The notes under the pieces were generated by a model, which was not told the origin of the DNA, made no database searches, and was given only the letters and a program-made list of their open reading frames with translations. Source: Bradyrhizobium sp. RD5-C2 (GTDB taxonomy: Bacteria > Pseudomonadota > Alphaproteobacteria > Rhizobiales > Xanthobacteraceae). Taken from it: a stretch of 61,537 nt of DNA. The translations under genes and the position numbers were made by a program. Where the stretch lies: contig NZ_BOVL01000016.1 of assembly GCF_019972155.1 (NCBI RefSeq), forward strand, positions 1 to 61,537, read 5' to 3'. Positions 44,535 to 53,302 of the stretch are shown here, one piece after another (within the stretch, counting starts at the first letter, position 1; the number at the start of each line of letters is the position of its first letter).

Positions 44535-44689
44535 CACGACCATGCGCTGGATAGCCGGAGCTGCGCTTCAGACTAACTGTCGGGACTCCGCTGAGGTGGG
44601 CTGGCGGCAACGAGCTGTGAGTTCAGAGATTCAGCGTCCGCTCGGCGATGGCGTTCACGGCGAAACTGGACTTGCACGGCAGCGCTCGA

Positions 44690-45215
44690 AACTCGTGGCA
44701 GCCCTTGCTACCTGTGTCGCTGGTCGGAATATCCATTCGCTCCAGATCGTTAGAATCGCTGCCATGATAACCGGCCCGACGAACAATCCGATCAGACCGA
44801 ACCCAGCCAGAACGCCGAAGAACCGCTACGCATCAAGGCATACAAGGCCCGCAGCGAGAAGAACAACAGGAACAGCCGATGTATCAGTTGACCGCCAAAA
44901 GTCGTAAGGAGGTCGGACACGTGGTCGGCATTCAGCGTCTTCAACTTGCGTGGCGGCCTTCGGATCGGAAAGACCGGCGCGGCACCACTACTCCATGCTT
45001 TCGGCAGCGATGGGCAGGCGCGCGACCCAGTCCGGCACCTCTGTCCCGCCCTCACGCGCTCTTTTCAGCCAACCCATGAGCGTGTCGCTCTGCTGGGCTA
45101 TCGCATAGACGGCGAGCAAGATCGGCGTGACCAAAACTAGCGCGACGAGCACCGTGAAGGCGAACGCCGATTGACGAGCCATGAACCGCGTCGAGATTTC
45201 AAGTACAGGGGCCAT
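44690..45215 (-). pseudogene. Relic of an AI-2E-family transporter
   Basis: The first 75 codons (ATG at 45215; AFTVLVALVLVTPILLAVYA, LPIAAESME) are the N-terminus of an AI-2E/YdiK-type membrane protein. After frameshifts there is LKTLNADHVSDLLTTFGGQL, FFGVLAGFGLIGLFVGPVIM and AAILTIWSEWIFRPA, the family's last helices. About half of a 350-residue protein is missing. Confidence 0.82.
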
Positions 45216-45501
45216 AGCGCGAGGGCCATGCGCACCGGGTTTCGCGCGTCCTGCGGCAAGTTGCCGGCAAGAGACCGTGCTAAGCCATTCGCATCGGGTT
45301 CGCGTCGCTATTCTTCATCCCCCGGCCGGCCGAACAGGATTCTGAATTGGCACGTCGTGGTGGAAAGTGAATATCGACATTTCTGAGAGAACCGCCTGAT
45401 CGAACTCTAACTCAGGTTCAGTTCGCGGAAAGCACGTGCGACTAACTTTTTTCGAGCATTTGCCCGCATTTTCATCAACTTAGATTAGGAACCTGGAGCC
45501 C
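45216..45501. other. Intergenic, nothing recognised
   Basis: AT content rises before the transglutaminase gene start; no consensus promoter found. Confidence 0.4.
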
Positions 45502-46410
45502 GTGACCGATTTATTGCCTGCACCAATGCAACGAGGCATGACCATGGAAATCCAAGCCGGCTACGACATAGCTTTCAACTGCCTTCAAGACGTGCCCATG
45601 ATGCTCATGCTTACCGTCCACCCGTCGCGGCACGGTGACTTGTTGACCAGACACGAGATCAGCTTCTCTCCCAGCGTTGCGCATCGCGACTATCACGATG
45701 TGTTCGGTAATATATGTACCCGTTTGATCGCGCCGACTGGACTGATTGAGATCCGCAACCGCTTCATCGTCTCCGATAGCGGACGACCGGATGAAGTCGT
45801 GCCTGGCGCTCGGCAATTCGAGATCGAACAACTTCCAGACGACGCATTGGTGCACCTGCTTGGCAGCCGCTACTGTGATTCCGAGAAGCTGGGCGATCTC
45901 GCCTGGGCGCAGTTCGGCGGCATCACCGGCGGTTGGCAACGGGTCCAAGCCATCTGTGACTATGTCCATAACCGGCTAGAGTTCGGCTATCAATATGCTC
46001 GTTGCGACCGGACAGCGGCGGAAGGCCATGACGAACAACGAGGCGTATGTCGAGATTTCGCTCATCTGGCGATCACACTTTGTCGCTGCATGAACATTCC
46101 CGCGCGATATTGCACGGGGTATCTTGGGGACATTGGCGTTCCGCGAGACCCTGCCCCTATGGACTTCAGCGCTTGGTTTGAGGCTTATCTTGGCGGCCGC
46201 TGGTACACGTTTGATGCTCGACACAATCATCCGCGCATCGGTCGTATAGTCGTTGCTCGAGGTCGTGATGCTGCTGATGTCGCTATCTCCACAGCATTTG
46301 GCCCCGCCCAATTAGCAAAATTCTCTGTCATCACTAAAGAATGTTCAACGCCACAAGGAGAGCGAACTCGCAAAGGTGATTTCACTGAACGCGAGATAGC
46401 GCTTGCCTGA
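45502..46410 (+). CDS. Transglutaminase-like (papain-fold) protein
   Basis: About 302 residues. The N-terminal part resembles the domain found before transglutaminase-like cores (YDIAFNCLQDVPMMLML). The catalytic Cys is in EQRGVCRDFAHLAIT, His/Asp in WYTFDARHNHPRIGRI. Proteins of this type include proteases and amidases; no signal peptide. GTG at 45502 with CTGGAG upstream; ATGs at 45529 and 45538 are possible. Confidence 0.9.
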   Translation: MTDLLPAPMQRGMTMEIQAGYDIAFNCLQDVPMMLMLTVHPSRHGDLLTRHEISFSPSVAHRDYHDVFGNICTRLIAPTGLIEIRNRFIVSDSGRPDEVVPGARQFEIEQLPDDALVHLLGSRYCDSEKLGDLAWAQFGGITGGWQRVQAICDYVHNRLEFGYQYARCDRTAAEGHDEQRGVCRDFAHLAITLCRCMNIPARYCTGYLGDIGVPRDPAPMDFSAWFEAYLGGRWYTFDARHNHPRIGRIVVARGRDAADVAISTAFGPAQLAKFSVITKECSTPQGERTRKGDFTEREIALA

Positions 46411-46617
46411 TTTCGGTACAAACTGCTTTCGGTCCACTCGGCCATCCTCATATAGCAACTGCAGAATGATTGCGCCGGGTGGCACCGCGTATTCCCACGC
46501 GAAATGTCCGCCTTGAAATTCGAAACGAGACGTCCGCGCTGCGCATTGCTTTGTTAGCCATGCCAGCGACGAAAAGGCCGCGCGGGAGGTCCCGTGCAAA
46601 GCGCTCGCAGAAACCAC
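46345..46617 (-). CDS. Hypothetical protein, uncertain
   Basis: The second half of this minus-strand frame reads like a protein (FEFQGGHFAWEYAVPPGAI, LQLLYEDGRVDRKQFVP, GKRYLAFSEI). It overlaps the end of the transglutaminase gene in antisense. Start unclear. No family recognised. Confidence 0.3.
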   Translation of the reverse strand: MVSASALHGTSRAAFSSLAWLTKQCAARTSRFEFQGGHFAWEYAVPPGAIILQLLYEDGRVDRKQFVPKSGKRYLAFSEITFASSLSLWR

Positions 46618-46876
46618 TGCGGAGGTTCATCGTGCTAGTTCTTTGTGGAGGAGCGCGGCTCGGTCAGACCAGCTTCGCGCCAATTAGCAGTTGCCCGATC
46701 TGGCCGTCCGAGGGCGTCCTCGATCACACGCCGCAAGTGGCCAACGCGTCGCTGGATCGGGGTGGCTGGACAAGCGGGCGATCAACAGAGCGGACGGTCA
46801 GCTCCGGTCAAAGGTTCTCGCAGGAACTACTGCGCAGCTCCTTTATTGGACCACATCCCATACAGAACGGAGTACT

Positions 46877-47071
46877 ATGATGGATCGCGAACATGTGAAG
46901 GACGCAGCTGACAAGGCAAAGGGCGCCATCAAGGAAGGTGCCGGCAAGCTCACTGGCGACAAGGACTTGGAAACCGAAGGCAAGATCGATAAAGCCAAGG
47001 GCTCTATCCACAATGCCGCGGGAGACGTGAAGGATGCAGCGCGGAACGCTGCTGACGCCGTTAAGAAATGA
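46877..47071 (+). CDS. CsbD family stress protein
   Basis: 64 residues starting MMDREHVKDAADKAKGAIKE, with GAGKLTGDKDLETEGKIDKA and KGSIHNAAGDVKDA, typical of CsbD, a small soluble helical protein induced by general stress. GGAG stands just upstream. A terminator follows. Confidence 0.95.
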   Translation: MMDREHVKDAADKAKGAIKEGAGKLTGDKDLETEGKIDKAKGSIHNAAGDVKDAARNAADAVKK

Positions 47072-47093
47072 GCGGTAGGGATGACCAAGAATC

Positions 47094-47119
47094 GGCCGCC
47101 TTCGGGCGGCCTTTTCTTT
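47094..47119 (+). terminator. Rho-independent terminator of the CsbD gene
   Basis: GGCCGCC-TTCG-GGCGGCC followed by TTTTCTTT, a stable UUCG tetraloop. 22 bases past the stop. Confidence 0.95.
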
Positions 47120-47189
47120 GCCAGACGCTCTGGCCGAGCGGCCGCATGACGAATCCCCTCCGCCGGCTGGATAATGTACAGATGTTCGC

Positions 47190-47345
47190 TTGGCTTCCAA
47201 TGCAAGCGGCAAAGCGATCTCGCGGGCTAGCCGCTACTCGCGCCAATCAAAACCCACCTCGCCCTTGAGCTGGCCACTCATGTTTTCCAGAATGCGTGTG
47301 CCGAACCCGCGGTGTCTGAGCGGCGCGGCGCGCGGGACCACCCGA
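47190..47345 (-). pseudogene. Possible relic of a HWE/HisKA_2-type sensor kinase C-terminus
   Basis: On the minus strand HRGFGTRILENMSGQLKGEV followed by GFDWRE resembles the end of the ATPase domain of HWE-type histidine kinases (RGFGTR, GG-x-V-x-FDWR). After a stop, another frame reads GLAREIALPL, which fits the same domain end. Nothing of the rest of the kinase remains. Confidence 0.4.
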
Positions 47346-47926
47346 GCCGATACAGCGCAAGCTCCGTCGCGTCCCAGGAACGATAAGATTTCGACGCGGC
47401 CACTATAGCGACGACAGACGTTTCGATGGCGAGCCGGTGCCCGAGCCGCTGGCGGAGCGCGGCATCGCGTAGCTCAGGACTGGCGGCAGACGCGCCCAGC
47501 GGGCCGACTGGCGGCGGCGCCCACCCCCGGCGGTCGGAATTGTCGCCAGCAGCGTCGACCGAAAAGACCCTTACCCGCGCTCACGCGATCCGGCGCCTGG
47601 TAGCGCTGAACTGAAAGCGGAAGTGATAAGGCACTGACGCCAATGCAAGCTAGTTGGCACGAGATCCTCCAATCGGGAAGATCGTGAGCTTCAGCGGGCC
47701 GATGTAGTGCTGGCATCAGAGGCAGAAGACGAGCACGATCTAGTAGCCGGTGTTTCGATCGACGGGGCCGGGGTCCAATACTGGAAGAAATGGGCGCTTT
47801 CGGCGCGCGCCAGGGCATGCACCAATAATCGCGCCAAAAGCGCGGAGAGAAGCCGGTAGGGGTCGCTGCTCCTACCAGGTATCATAGGTCAAATCAGGTA
47901 TGTGGCGACACGGCTGCATGCAATTG
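47346..47926. other. Long stretch without a supported gene
   Basis: Frames on both strands are not recognised; likely decayed sequence that extends the kinase relic. Confidence 0.35.
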
Positions 47927-47952
47927 AAAAGGCCCCCGCTGGTACGGGGGCC
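47927..47952 (-). terminator. Rho-independent terminator on the minus strand
   Basis: GGCCCCCG-TACCAG-CGGGGGCC followed by TTTTC on the minus strand, 9 bases past the stop at 47961. Confidence 0.9.
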
Positions 47953-47960
47953 AATGCAAA

Positions 47961-48200
47961 TTAATCACGCTCTTTGATGATCGTCTTTTCGCGCGGTTCG
48001 TCGTGTTCCTTCTTGATGACGGTCGTGCGATCGGCTGGCTCACGCTCCTTGATGACTGTGGTGCGGTCACGGTCGCGATCGATGTGGGATTCCCCCGTCG
48101 TCACGCCAGCGCCAACGGGTCCAACATGGACACCAACTTCATCAGCGAAAGCGGGGGTGGCGAGGGCAACAACGGCAGCAACGGCCAAAGCATATTTCAT
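47961..48200 (-). CDS. Small secreted charged-repeat protein
   Basis: 79 residues. Signal peptide (YALAVAAVVALATPAFA), then GVHVGPVGAGVTTGESHIDR and charged repeats TTVIKEREPADRTTVIKKE. Members of this family recur in Bradyrhizobium, function unknown. ATG has GGAGG upstream and an EcfG-like site lies about 32 bases before the start. Confidence 0.8.
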   Translation of the reverse strand: MKYALAVAAVVALATPAFADEVGVHVGPVGAGVTTGESHIDRDRDRTTVIKEREPADRTTVIKKEHDEPREKTIIKERD

Positions 48201-48231
48201 CTGATAGCCTCCAGTTGTTCAATGCTGAGGA

Positions 48232-48256
48232 AATGCTCCGGACTGCCGAAGGTTCC
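48232..48256 (-). promoter_or_regulatory. EcfG-like promoter (one mismatch)
   Basis: On the minus strand GGAAC-N16-CATT, upstream of the small secreted gene. Confidence 0.45.
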
Positions 48257-48387
48257 GCTGAGCCCAATAAGGCGGGGGCGCCTTGTGGACCGTGATTAAG
48301 ACCTCTGGCATCACGCCAGTTTCTTCTCGATCGGTGTAAACGGCGATAACGATCATTGCTTCTCCGCGGGCTCGCTGGCGCCGAGCG

Positions 48388-48687
48388 CTACGCCTGCGGC
48401 GTCATACCCGGCTGGACGGGGGCGAAGTCATAAATTTTGCGAGAGCCGTCTCCGGCTAGGCTATCGTTTGCACGCGCGGCGTTCATTCCGAGCTTGTGCT
48501 GGAGCTGAGCAAGTTCCTCGCTCGTCTGCGCTCCTCCATGCGGGTCGGAAGAGGTAAACCATGTGGGCCCGTATACGGAGTGAATCGAGCGCCTCAGTGC
48601 GACCACGATGCGGTTTGCACTCGCTCGCGCACCGACCATCGCTTTCAGTTGTTCGGTCTCTTCAGCAGTCCACCTTTGATAGCCCAT
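48388..48687 (-). pseudogene. Diverged copy of the SANT/HTH gene
   Basis: The first 40 residues (MGYQRWTAEETEQLKAMVGA, SANRIVVALRRSIHSVYG) match the SANT-like protein at 15051-15251. At the position of VYDRARRLGL a few-base deletion shifts the frame and the protein runs on for 60 residues of different sequence (TWFTSSDPHGGAQTSEELAQ). In copy 15051 the same downstream bases read in a closed frame. It may be a dead copy or a protein with a new tail. Confidence 0.65.
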
Positions 48688-48723
48688 CGTGTTAATCGTT
48701 CGTGGCCAGGTGCGTTTCCCACC
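48482..48723. repeat. Duplicated segment, homologous to 15039-15292
   Basis: Both copies carry, in order, TTCATTCCGAGCTT-like, CTCGTCTGCGCTCCTC, CGCCTCAGTGC, ACTCGCT, CTTTCAG and the upstream ATCGTTCGTGG-x-CAGG-x-GCGTT-x-CCCACCG. Roughly 75-80 percent identical by eye. Confidence 0.75.
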
Positions 48724-49395
48724 GCGCTGCTGCTTTCTAGTTAAGATAACCTATGTGAATCCGTCGTAATGTTGCGATGTGTTCGCAGCATCGACATTCC
48801 CGTTGTCGCTTATCTAATCTCCTGGACACGACCTAAAGAAGCACACTCGTCGTCATCGTTGCGCGGTCTCTATCCGAGCACAGCGCGGGTTTCGTCAAGC
48901 AGGAGGATCCCGGGATCAATTGTCTTCATTGCTGCAGACGTCCAGCTGACTGTCGTCGAAGATTTTTTCAGCTAAACAAGACGAAACTGCTGTCGATCCC
49001 TCTCTTCGCTTGGGGTTACGGATACTGGCGAAGAATGATGGATTGTTTGAAGTCCACTGCGGCATCGCGGAAGTCTCGCCAAATACTCTTTGAAGCTCGG
49101 GAGCGGATCGGGAATCTGATGTCGAGGGCTTCAATCCCAATTCCGTTGCGCGGGCGCGAGCCGGTGCAGGCAGGCGGCGCCTTCACGGTCAATATCCTCC
49201 GATGCCGAGTCACGGAATACGCGCTGCCCTCACGGACGCGAGCGGTCGCGTCGCTGCCGGGCCTTCCCGACCTTCGGATGAAAAATGGTCTTGAAGGGCC
49301 TTCGCCGTCCGGCGGTGGCTAAAGCTTGGAACCATCGGCTACGTCATGCGCTGAATATGCAATTCATCAACCTAAGTGTATTTGGGGTCAAGACC
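48724..49395. other. Long stretch without a supported gene
   Basis: Short frames on both strands, none recognised. GGAAC-N16-CGCT at about 49331 (one mismatch to the EcfG consensus) could serve the glycosyltransferase. Confidence 0.35.
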
Positions 49396-50526
49396 ATGAA
49401 GATCGCGCAAATCGCACCACTTGCGGAGAGCTGCCCCCCACGGCTCTACGGGGGCACCGAGCGCATCGTCTCGTACTTGACGGAAGAACTGGTGCGCCAA
49501 GGACACCAAGTTACGCTGTTCGCGAGCGGAGATTCAATTACGTCGGCCGAACTGGTGCCATGCTCGAAGATGGCTTTGCGTCTCGATCACTCGGTTAAGG
49601 ACATGACGCCCCATCACGTCGTGATGCTGGATCAGGTCGCAAGGCGGGCCGACGAGTTCGACGTTCTTCATTTTCACATCGACCATCTGCATTATCCCTT
49701 GATGCGTCCTTATTTTGATCGGATCGTGACAACGCTGCATGGGCGGCTCGATCTTCCCGACCTAATGCCGTTCTACTCGGCCTTCCCTGAGCCTCCGGTT
49801 GTGTCGATTTCAGATGCCCAACGATCTCCTATGCCACCAGTCAACTGGCTTGGGACGATCCTACACGGATTGCCTGCCGACCTCCTGCCATTCCGAAAGG
49901 ATTCTTCAGGCGATTATCTTGCATTTCTCGGCCGCATTTCTCCAGAAAAGGGACCTGACAGAGCGATCGAGATTGCGGCACAAGCCGGACTGTCGCTTAA
50001 GATAGCGGCTAAGATCGATGACGCCGATCAACGCTATTGGGAGCAGATCATCGCGCCGATGATTGCCGCCCATCCAAATGTCGAGTTCATCGGCGAGATC
50101 AACGAGTTCCAAAAAGCCGACTTCCTCGGCAACGCGCGCGCGTTACTCTTTCCGATTTGCTGGCCAGAACCGTTCGGTCTTGTCATGATCGAAGCCATGG
50201 CTTGCGGCACGCCTGTAATCGCGCTTGCGCACGGGTCCGTGCCGGAAGTCATCGATCACGGCCAAAGCGGCTTTGTCGTCAATTCGATCGACGAAGCCGT
50301 CGCGGCCGCAAGATCAGTTGGCATGTTAGAACGGCAGGCGATCCGAAAGCGGTTTGAGCACCGTTTCACAGCAGAGCAGATGGCGAGAAATTACTTGGCC
50401 GCTTATCATCGGCTGCCAGCCTTACGGCAAAGGCAGTCCTTAATTGCAATCCCGGCAAATAAAGGCGCGATTCGGATGCCGATGGCTTACGCTGGCGTGG
50501 AAGCAAGCGCGGCGAGCGCGGGCTAA
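49396..50526 (+). CDS. Family 4 glycosyltransferase
   Basis: 376 residues from ATG at 49396 (MKIAQIAPLAESCPPRLYGG). GT-B fold: acceptor-side YGGTERIVSYLTEELVRQGH in the N-terminal domain, donor-side YLAFLGRISPEKGPDRAIEI and the E-x7-E motif EPFGLVMIEAMACGTPVIA in the C-terminal domain. Transfers a sugar from a nucleotide donor with retention; acceptor unknown. It stands alone without other polysaccharide genes. A fragment of a paralogue is at 11820-11957. Confidence 0.93.
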   Translation: MKIAQIAPLAESCPPRLYGGTERIVSYLTEELVRQGHQVTLFASGDSITSAELVPCSKMALRLDHSVKDMTPHHVVMLDQVARRADEFDVLHFHIDHLHYPLMRPYFDRIVTTLHGRLDLPDLMPFYSAFPEPPVVSISDAQRSPMPPVNWLGTILHGLPADLLPFRKDSSGDYLAFLGRISPEKGPDRAIEIAAQAGLSLKIAAKIDDADQRYWEQIIAPMIAAHPNVEFIGEINEFQKADFLGNARALLFPICWPEPFGLVMIEAMACGTPVIALAHGSVPEVIDHGQSGFVVNSIDEAVAAARSVGMLERQAIRKRFEHRFTAEQMARNYLAAYHRLPALRQRQSLIAIPANKGAIRMPMAYAGVEASAASAG

Positions 50527-50639
50527 TGCTTTCTGCCGAACGCGCCTGCCTGATCCCATTGACCTGCTTGAGCGAATTTATTTATCAAATTCGAAGCAGT
50601 TGTCGGATCTGAGCCGCGCGGGCGGGGTCGGCATCATGG

Positions 50640-50985
50640 GCGCGTGGCAAATTTCCTCGTGCCGCGTCTGGACAAAATTCGATTTTGCCATCGCCACGGT
50701 TAAGCGCACCGAAAACGCCCTTTTTGCGTTCGCCAGGACAGCCGAACATGTGCCGTACACCCCCGTCATGGAGGCGCTTGACAACAAACTCTCCGACCGT
50801 CTGCGACATGGCGTATCATATCTCGGGGCCTGAGAACTTTGAGAAAGAACCGCCGATTTCACCACCTGTTCCAAGGGGCGGTCGGCCACGCTCAGCGATA
50901 GGAACAAGCCGGCTTTTCGAGGTGTTAATTGCAGCCATTTTGGGTGGGCCTTCGTGTAACGACAAAGGTCAAGTTCTCAAGAGCC
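50640..50985 (-). pseudogene. Truncated copy of the thiamine-enzyme 5' region
   Basis: On the minus strand ATG at 50809 begins MSQTVGEFVVKRLHDGGVRH and MFGCPGERKKGVFGALNRGD, matching residues 1-44 of the enzyme at 30287-32074; then the frame breaks and the rest of the gene is absent. About 345 bases including the upstream region correspond to 31910-32240. A duplicate of the start region only. Confidence 0.9.
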
Positions 50986-51029
50986 TAACGGTGGCAGCAT
51001 CTTTGCACACCGTCCGAAGGAGGCTGCAC

Positions 51030-51299
51030 GTGAAATTTTTAGTCATCGCCTGCATCATCGTACAATCAGCCTATTCCAGCCCCGTATTGGCTCAAGCGAC
51101 ATCCGGCGGTGGAGCTGCGACTGGCGGCTCCCTGGGCTCGAGCGCAGCATCGCCGGGCACTAATTCGGCTGGCACGGCAGCCCCTTCTGGTCGATCCGCG
51201 AACGGCGCCGGCGTCGCCACGGGGACCGGGGACCCGGCGACCGACAGACAAGACAGGCAGGTCGACAAGAAGGTCAAAAGCATCTGCAAGGGTTGTTAG
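51030..51299 (+). CDS. Small secreted Gly/Ser/Ala-rich protein
   Basis: 89 residues from GTG at 51030 with GGAGG upstream. Signal peptide ends SSPVLAQ. Then low complexity (TSGGGAATGGSLGSSAASPG) and a charged end DRQDRQVDKKVKSICKGC with two terminal Cys. Related in style to the proteins at 12445 and 29109. The duplicated upstream segment provides an EcfG-like site (GGAAC-N17-TGTT, 50901-50926). Confidence 0.7.
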   Translation: MKFLVIACIIVQSAYSSPVLAQATSGGGAATGGSLGSSAASPGTNSAGTAAPSGRSANGAGVATGTGDPATDRQDRQVDKKVKSICKGC

Positions 51300-51321
51300 C
51301 CGTTTGCTAGAAAGATTGTCG

Positions 51322-51936
51322 ATGCTGAAAGCTCTCGCGTTCAACTGTTCGCTGAAGTCGTCTAGCGCTGATGATACGTCGTCAACAGAAAAGCTGCTTT
51401 CTCAGCTGATCTCCGAGTTACGCCGCTTTGACGTCGAGACCGAAATCATCCGGGCGGTCGATCATGACATAAAGCCCGGCACAGATCATGACATGGGCGA
51501 CGGAGACGCGTGGCCCGCTTTGCGAGCCAAGCTCATGGAATCCGATCTTGTTGTGATGGCAACTCCGATTTGGCTGGGTCAGCCCTCGAGTGTTGCGAAA
51601 CGCGTTTTGGAAAGGATCGACGCATTTATTGAAGATCTAGACGAGAAGAACCGTATGATGACTTTCGGGAAAGTCGGACTAGTCGCGGTCGTTGGCAATG
51701 AAGACGGTGCCCATCATGTCGCTGCTGAAATTTATCAAGCGATGAATGACCTCGGCTTTTCTTTGGCGCCGACCTCGGTTACCTATTGGGTCGGCGAAGC
51801 CATGACAGGCAAAGAATACAACGAGTTTCGGGAGCCCCCGGAAAAAGTTGCTCTGGCATCTGCCATGGCAGCTGCTAACGCCGCCCATTTGGCAAAATTG
51901 CTGAAAGCGAACCCGTTCCCAGGATACGTCAAGTAA
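51322..51936 (+). CDS. Flavodoxin-like NAD(P)H-dependent FMN reductase
   Basis: 204 residues. MLKALAFNCSLKSS opens a flavodoxin fold with an FMN phosphate loop; LVVMATPIWLGQPSSVAKRV and VGLVAVVGNEDGAHHVAAEI are the other flavin loops. Such proteins reduce quinones or flavins. It starts 22 bases after the small secreted gene and may be co-transcribed. Start ATG at 51322; longer frames upstream overlap that gene and are unlikely. Confidence 0.88.
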   Translation: MLKALAFNCSLKSSSADDTSSTEKLLSQLISELRRFDVETEIIRAVDHDIKPGTDHDMGDGDAWPALRAKLMESDLVVMATPIWLGQPSSVAKRVLERIDAFIEDLDEKNRMMTFGKVGLVAVVGNEDGAHHVAAEIYQAMNDLGFSLAPTSVTYWVGEAMTGKEYNEFREPPEKVALASAMAAANAAHLAKLLKANPFPGYVK

Positions 51937-52406
51937 TATGCCGACATGGTTCAGTTAAAGATCGAGATGTAGGTTATCGACTCCGCAGGCCTGCCACTGC
52001 AGATCGAAGCTGACCGCTGCGCTTGAACCGCCGAAACTCCCTCAGAGCCGGCAGCGGCTCTTCTATGCACCGCGATCTTCCCTTCTCGTCATGCGCTTCG
52101 CTCGGCTGCCGGAGCTTCGCGAGATTCCTCGCAACAAACTTCGACAAAACGAGACTGATCCGGTTTCGCTGTCGAGCGTTCCGGTCGCCCTTATGCTGGC
52201 TCTCGTGTGCAGACCGCCGACCAGACTCTCGAATCCTTACAGCCGTCCAACGAAGAACTCTTGCGGCAAGAAGACCGGGACTGTTTCGCGGAAACCGTTC
52301 TTGAGCCGGCTCCCCCGCTTCTTACGGTACAGCATCGGGAGTTCTTAGTCGGAACCACGGCCGACCGGCCAAACATGGCGCAAGCGACGATCCTGCCTAT
52401 ATTCCA
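51937..52406. other. Stretch without a supported gene
   Basis: A plus-strand frame at 52207 (MQTADQTLESLQPSNEELLR) has no recognised family or ribosome site. Confidence 0.4.
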
Positions 52407-53174
52407 TTGAATATCCCCCGCAGCACTCCCTTGAAGAAGCCCTTGGTCATTTTTCTGTTTCTCGTTTTTGCGCCGATCGCCGCGTCGGCGGCCCGCTATT
52501 TGTGGGTCGGCGACGGCCGCGGCAACTGGCAGACGGCCGACAGGTCGAGTGCCGGCCTGCTGCCGCCGGCGACAACTCATCCGGGAGCCGTGATCCGGGT
52601 CTTCGCTGCGCGGACCGCCCGATGGCGCAGCATCTTCGCGGTCCATACTTGGATCGTCGTGAAGGAAAAGGGCGCGACGACCTATAGCCGCTACGACTAC
52701 ACGGCCTGGGGCGAGCCGATCCGCACGAACGGATTCGCTCCGGACGGACGATGGTTCGGTGCCCTGCCCCAGACGATTGTAGCGGTCGACGGCGAGGCGG
52801 CCGAGCCGCTCATCCCGAAAATCCGTTATGTGATCGAGAACTACAAGTTCAAGGCATACGGTGACTACAGCGCCTGGCCGGGTCCCAACTCGAACACCTT
52901 CGTGCAGGCTGCGCTGGACGCCGTCCCGGAGCCTCGGGCGATCCTGCCGCCGACCGCCATCGGCAAGGACTTCCCATATGACGGCCGCTGGGTCGGCGTC
53001 ACGCCGTCGAGCACGGGTGTTTTCGTTACGTTCGCGGGATACGTCGGACTAACGATCGGCTGGATCGAAGGCTTCGAACTTAACCTCTTCGGTGCCGTCC
53101 TCGGCTTCGATATCCGGCGCCCCGCGCTCAAGCTACCTGGCATCGGACGTTTCGGCGTCGCGGCCGGCCTTTGA
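52407..53174 (+). CDS. DUF3750 protein
   Basis: 255 residues from TTG at 52407. Signal-anchor (LVIFLFLVFAPIAASAA), then DUF3750 motifs AVHTWIVVKEKGATTYSRYD, WGEPIRTNGFAPDGRWFGAL, YSAWPGPNSNTFVQAAL and the Gly-rich end. The N-x-F-V segment near residue 170 resembles a papain-like amidase motif but lacks the Cys. Function unknown. Confidence 0.88.
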   Translation: MNIPRSTPLKKPLVIFLFLVFAPIAASAARYLWVGDGRGNWQTADRSSAGLLPPATTHPGAVIRVFAARTARWRSIFAVHTWIVVKEKGATTYSRYDYTAWGEPIRTNGFAPDGRWFGALPQTIVAVDGEAAEPLIPKIRYVIENYKFKAYGDYSAWPGPNSNTFVQAALDAVPEPRAILPPTAIGKDFPYDGRWVGVTPSSTGVFVTFAGYVGLTIGWIEGFELNLFGAVLGFDIRRPALKLPGIGRFGVAAGL

Positions 53175-53302
53175 GTGGCGCCGCAAGGGCCGTCTCGTTG
53201 GCAGGGGACGGTCGTCTGTCGATATCCGACTTGTTCCGCGGGACCATCTGCACCGTTCAAGCGATCTTGACGCGTCTATGCCGACGAGCATTCGCCGGCT
53301 CT

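Noticed and set aside
50585..50809. Apparent 74-residue start of a thiamine-dependent enzyme
   Set aside because: It is only a duplicated 5' end that loses the family sequence after about 40 residues.
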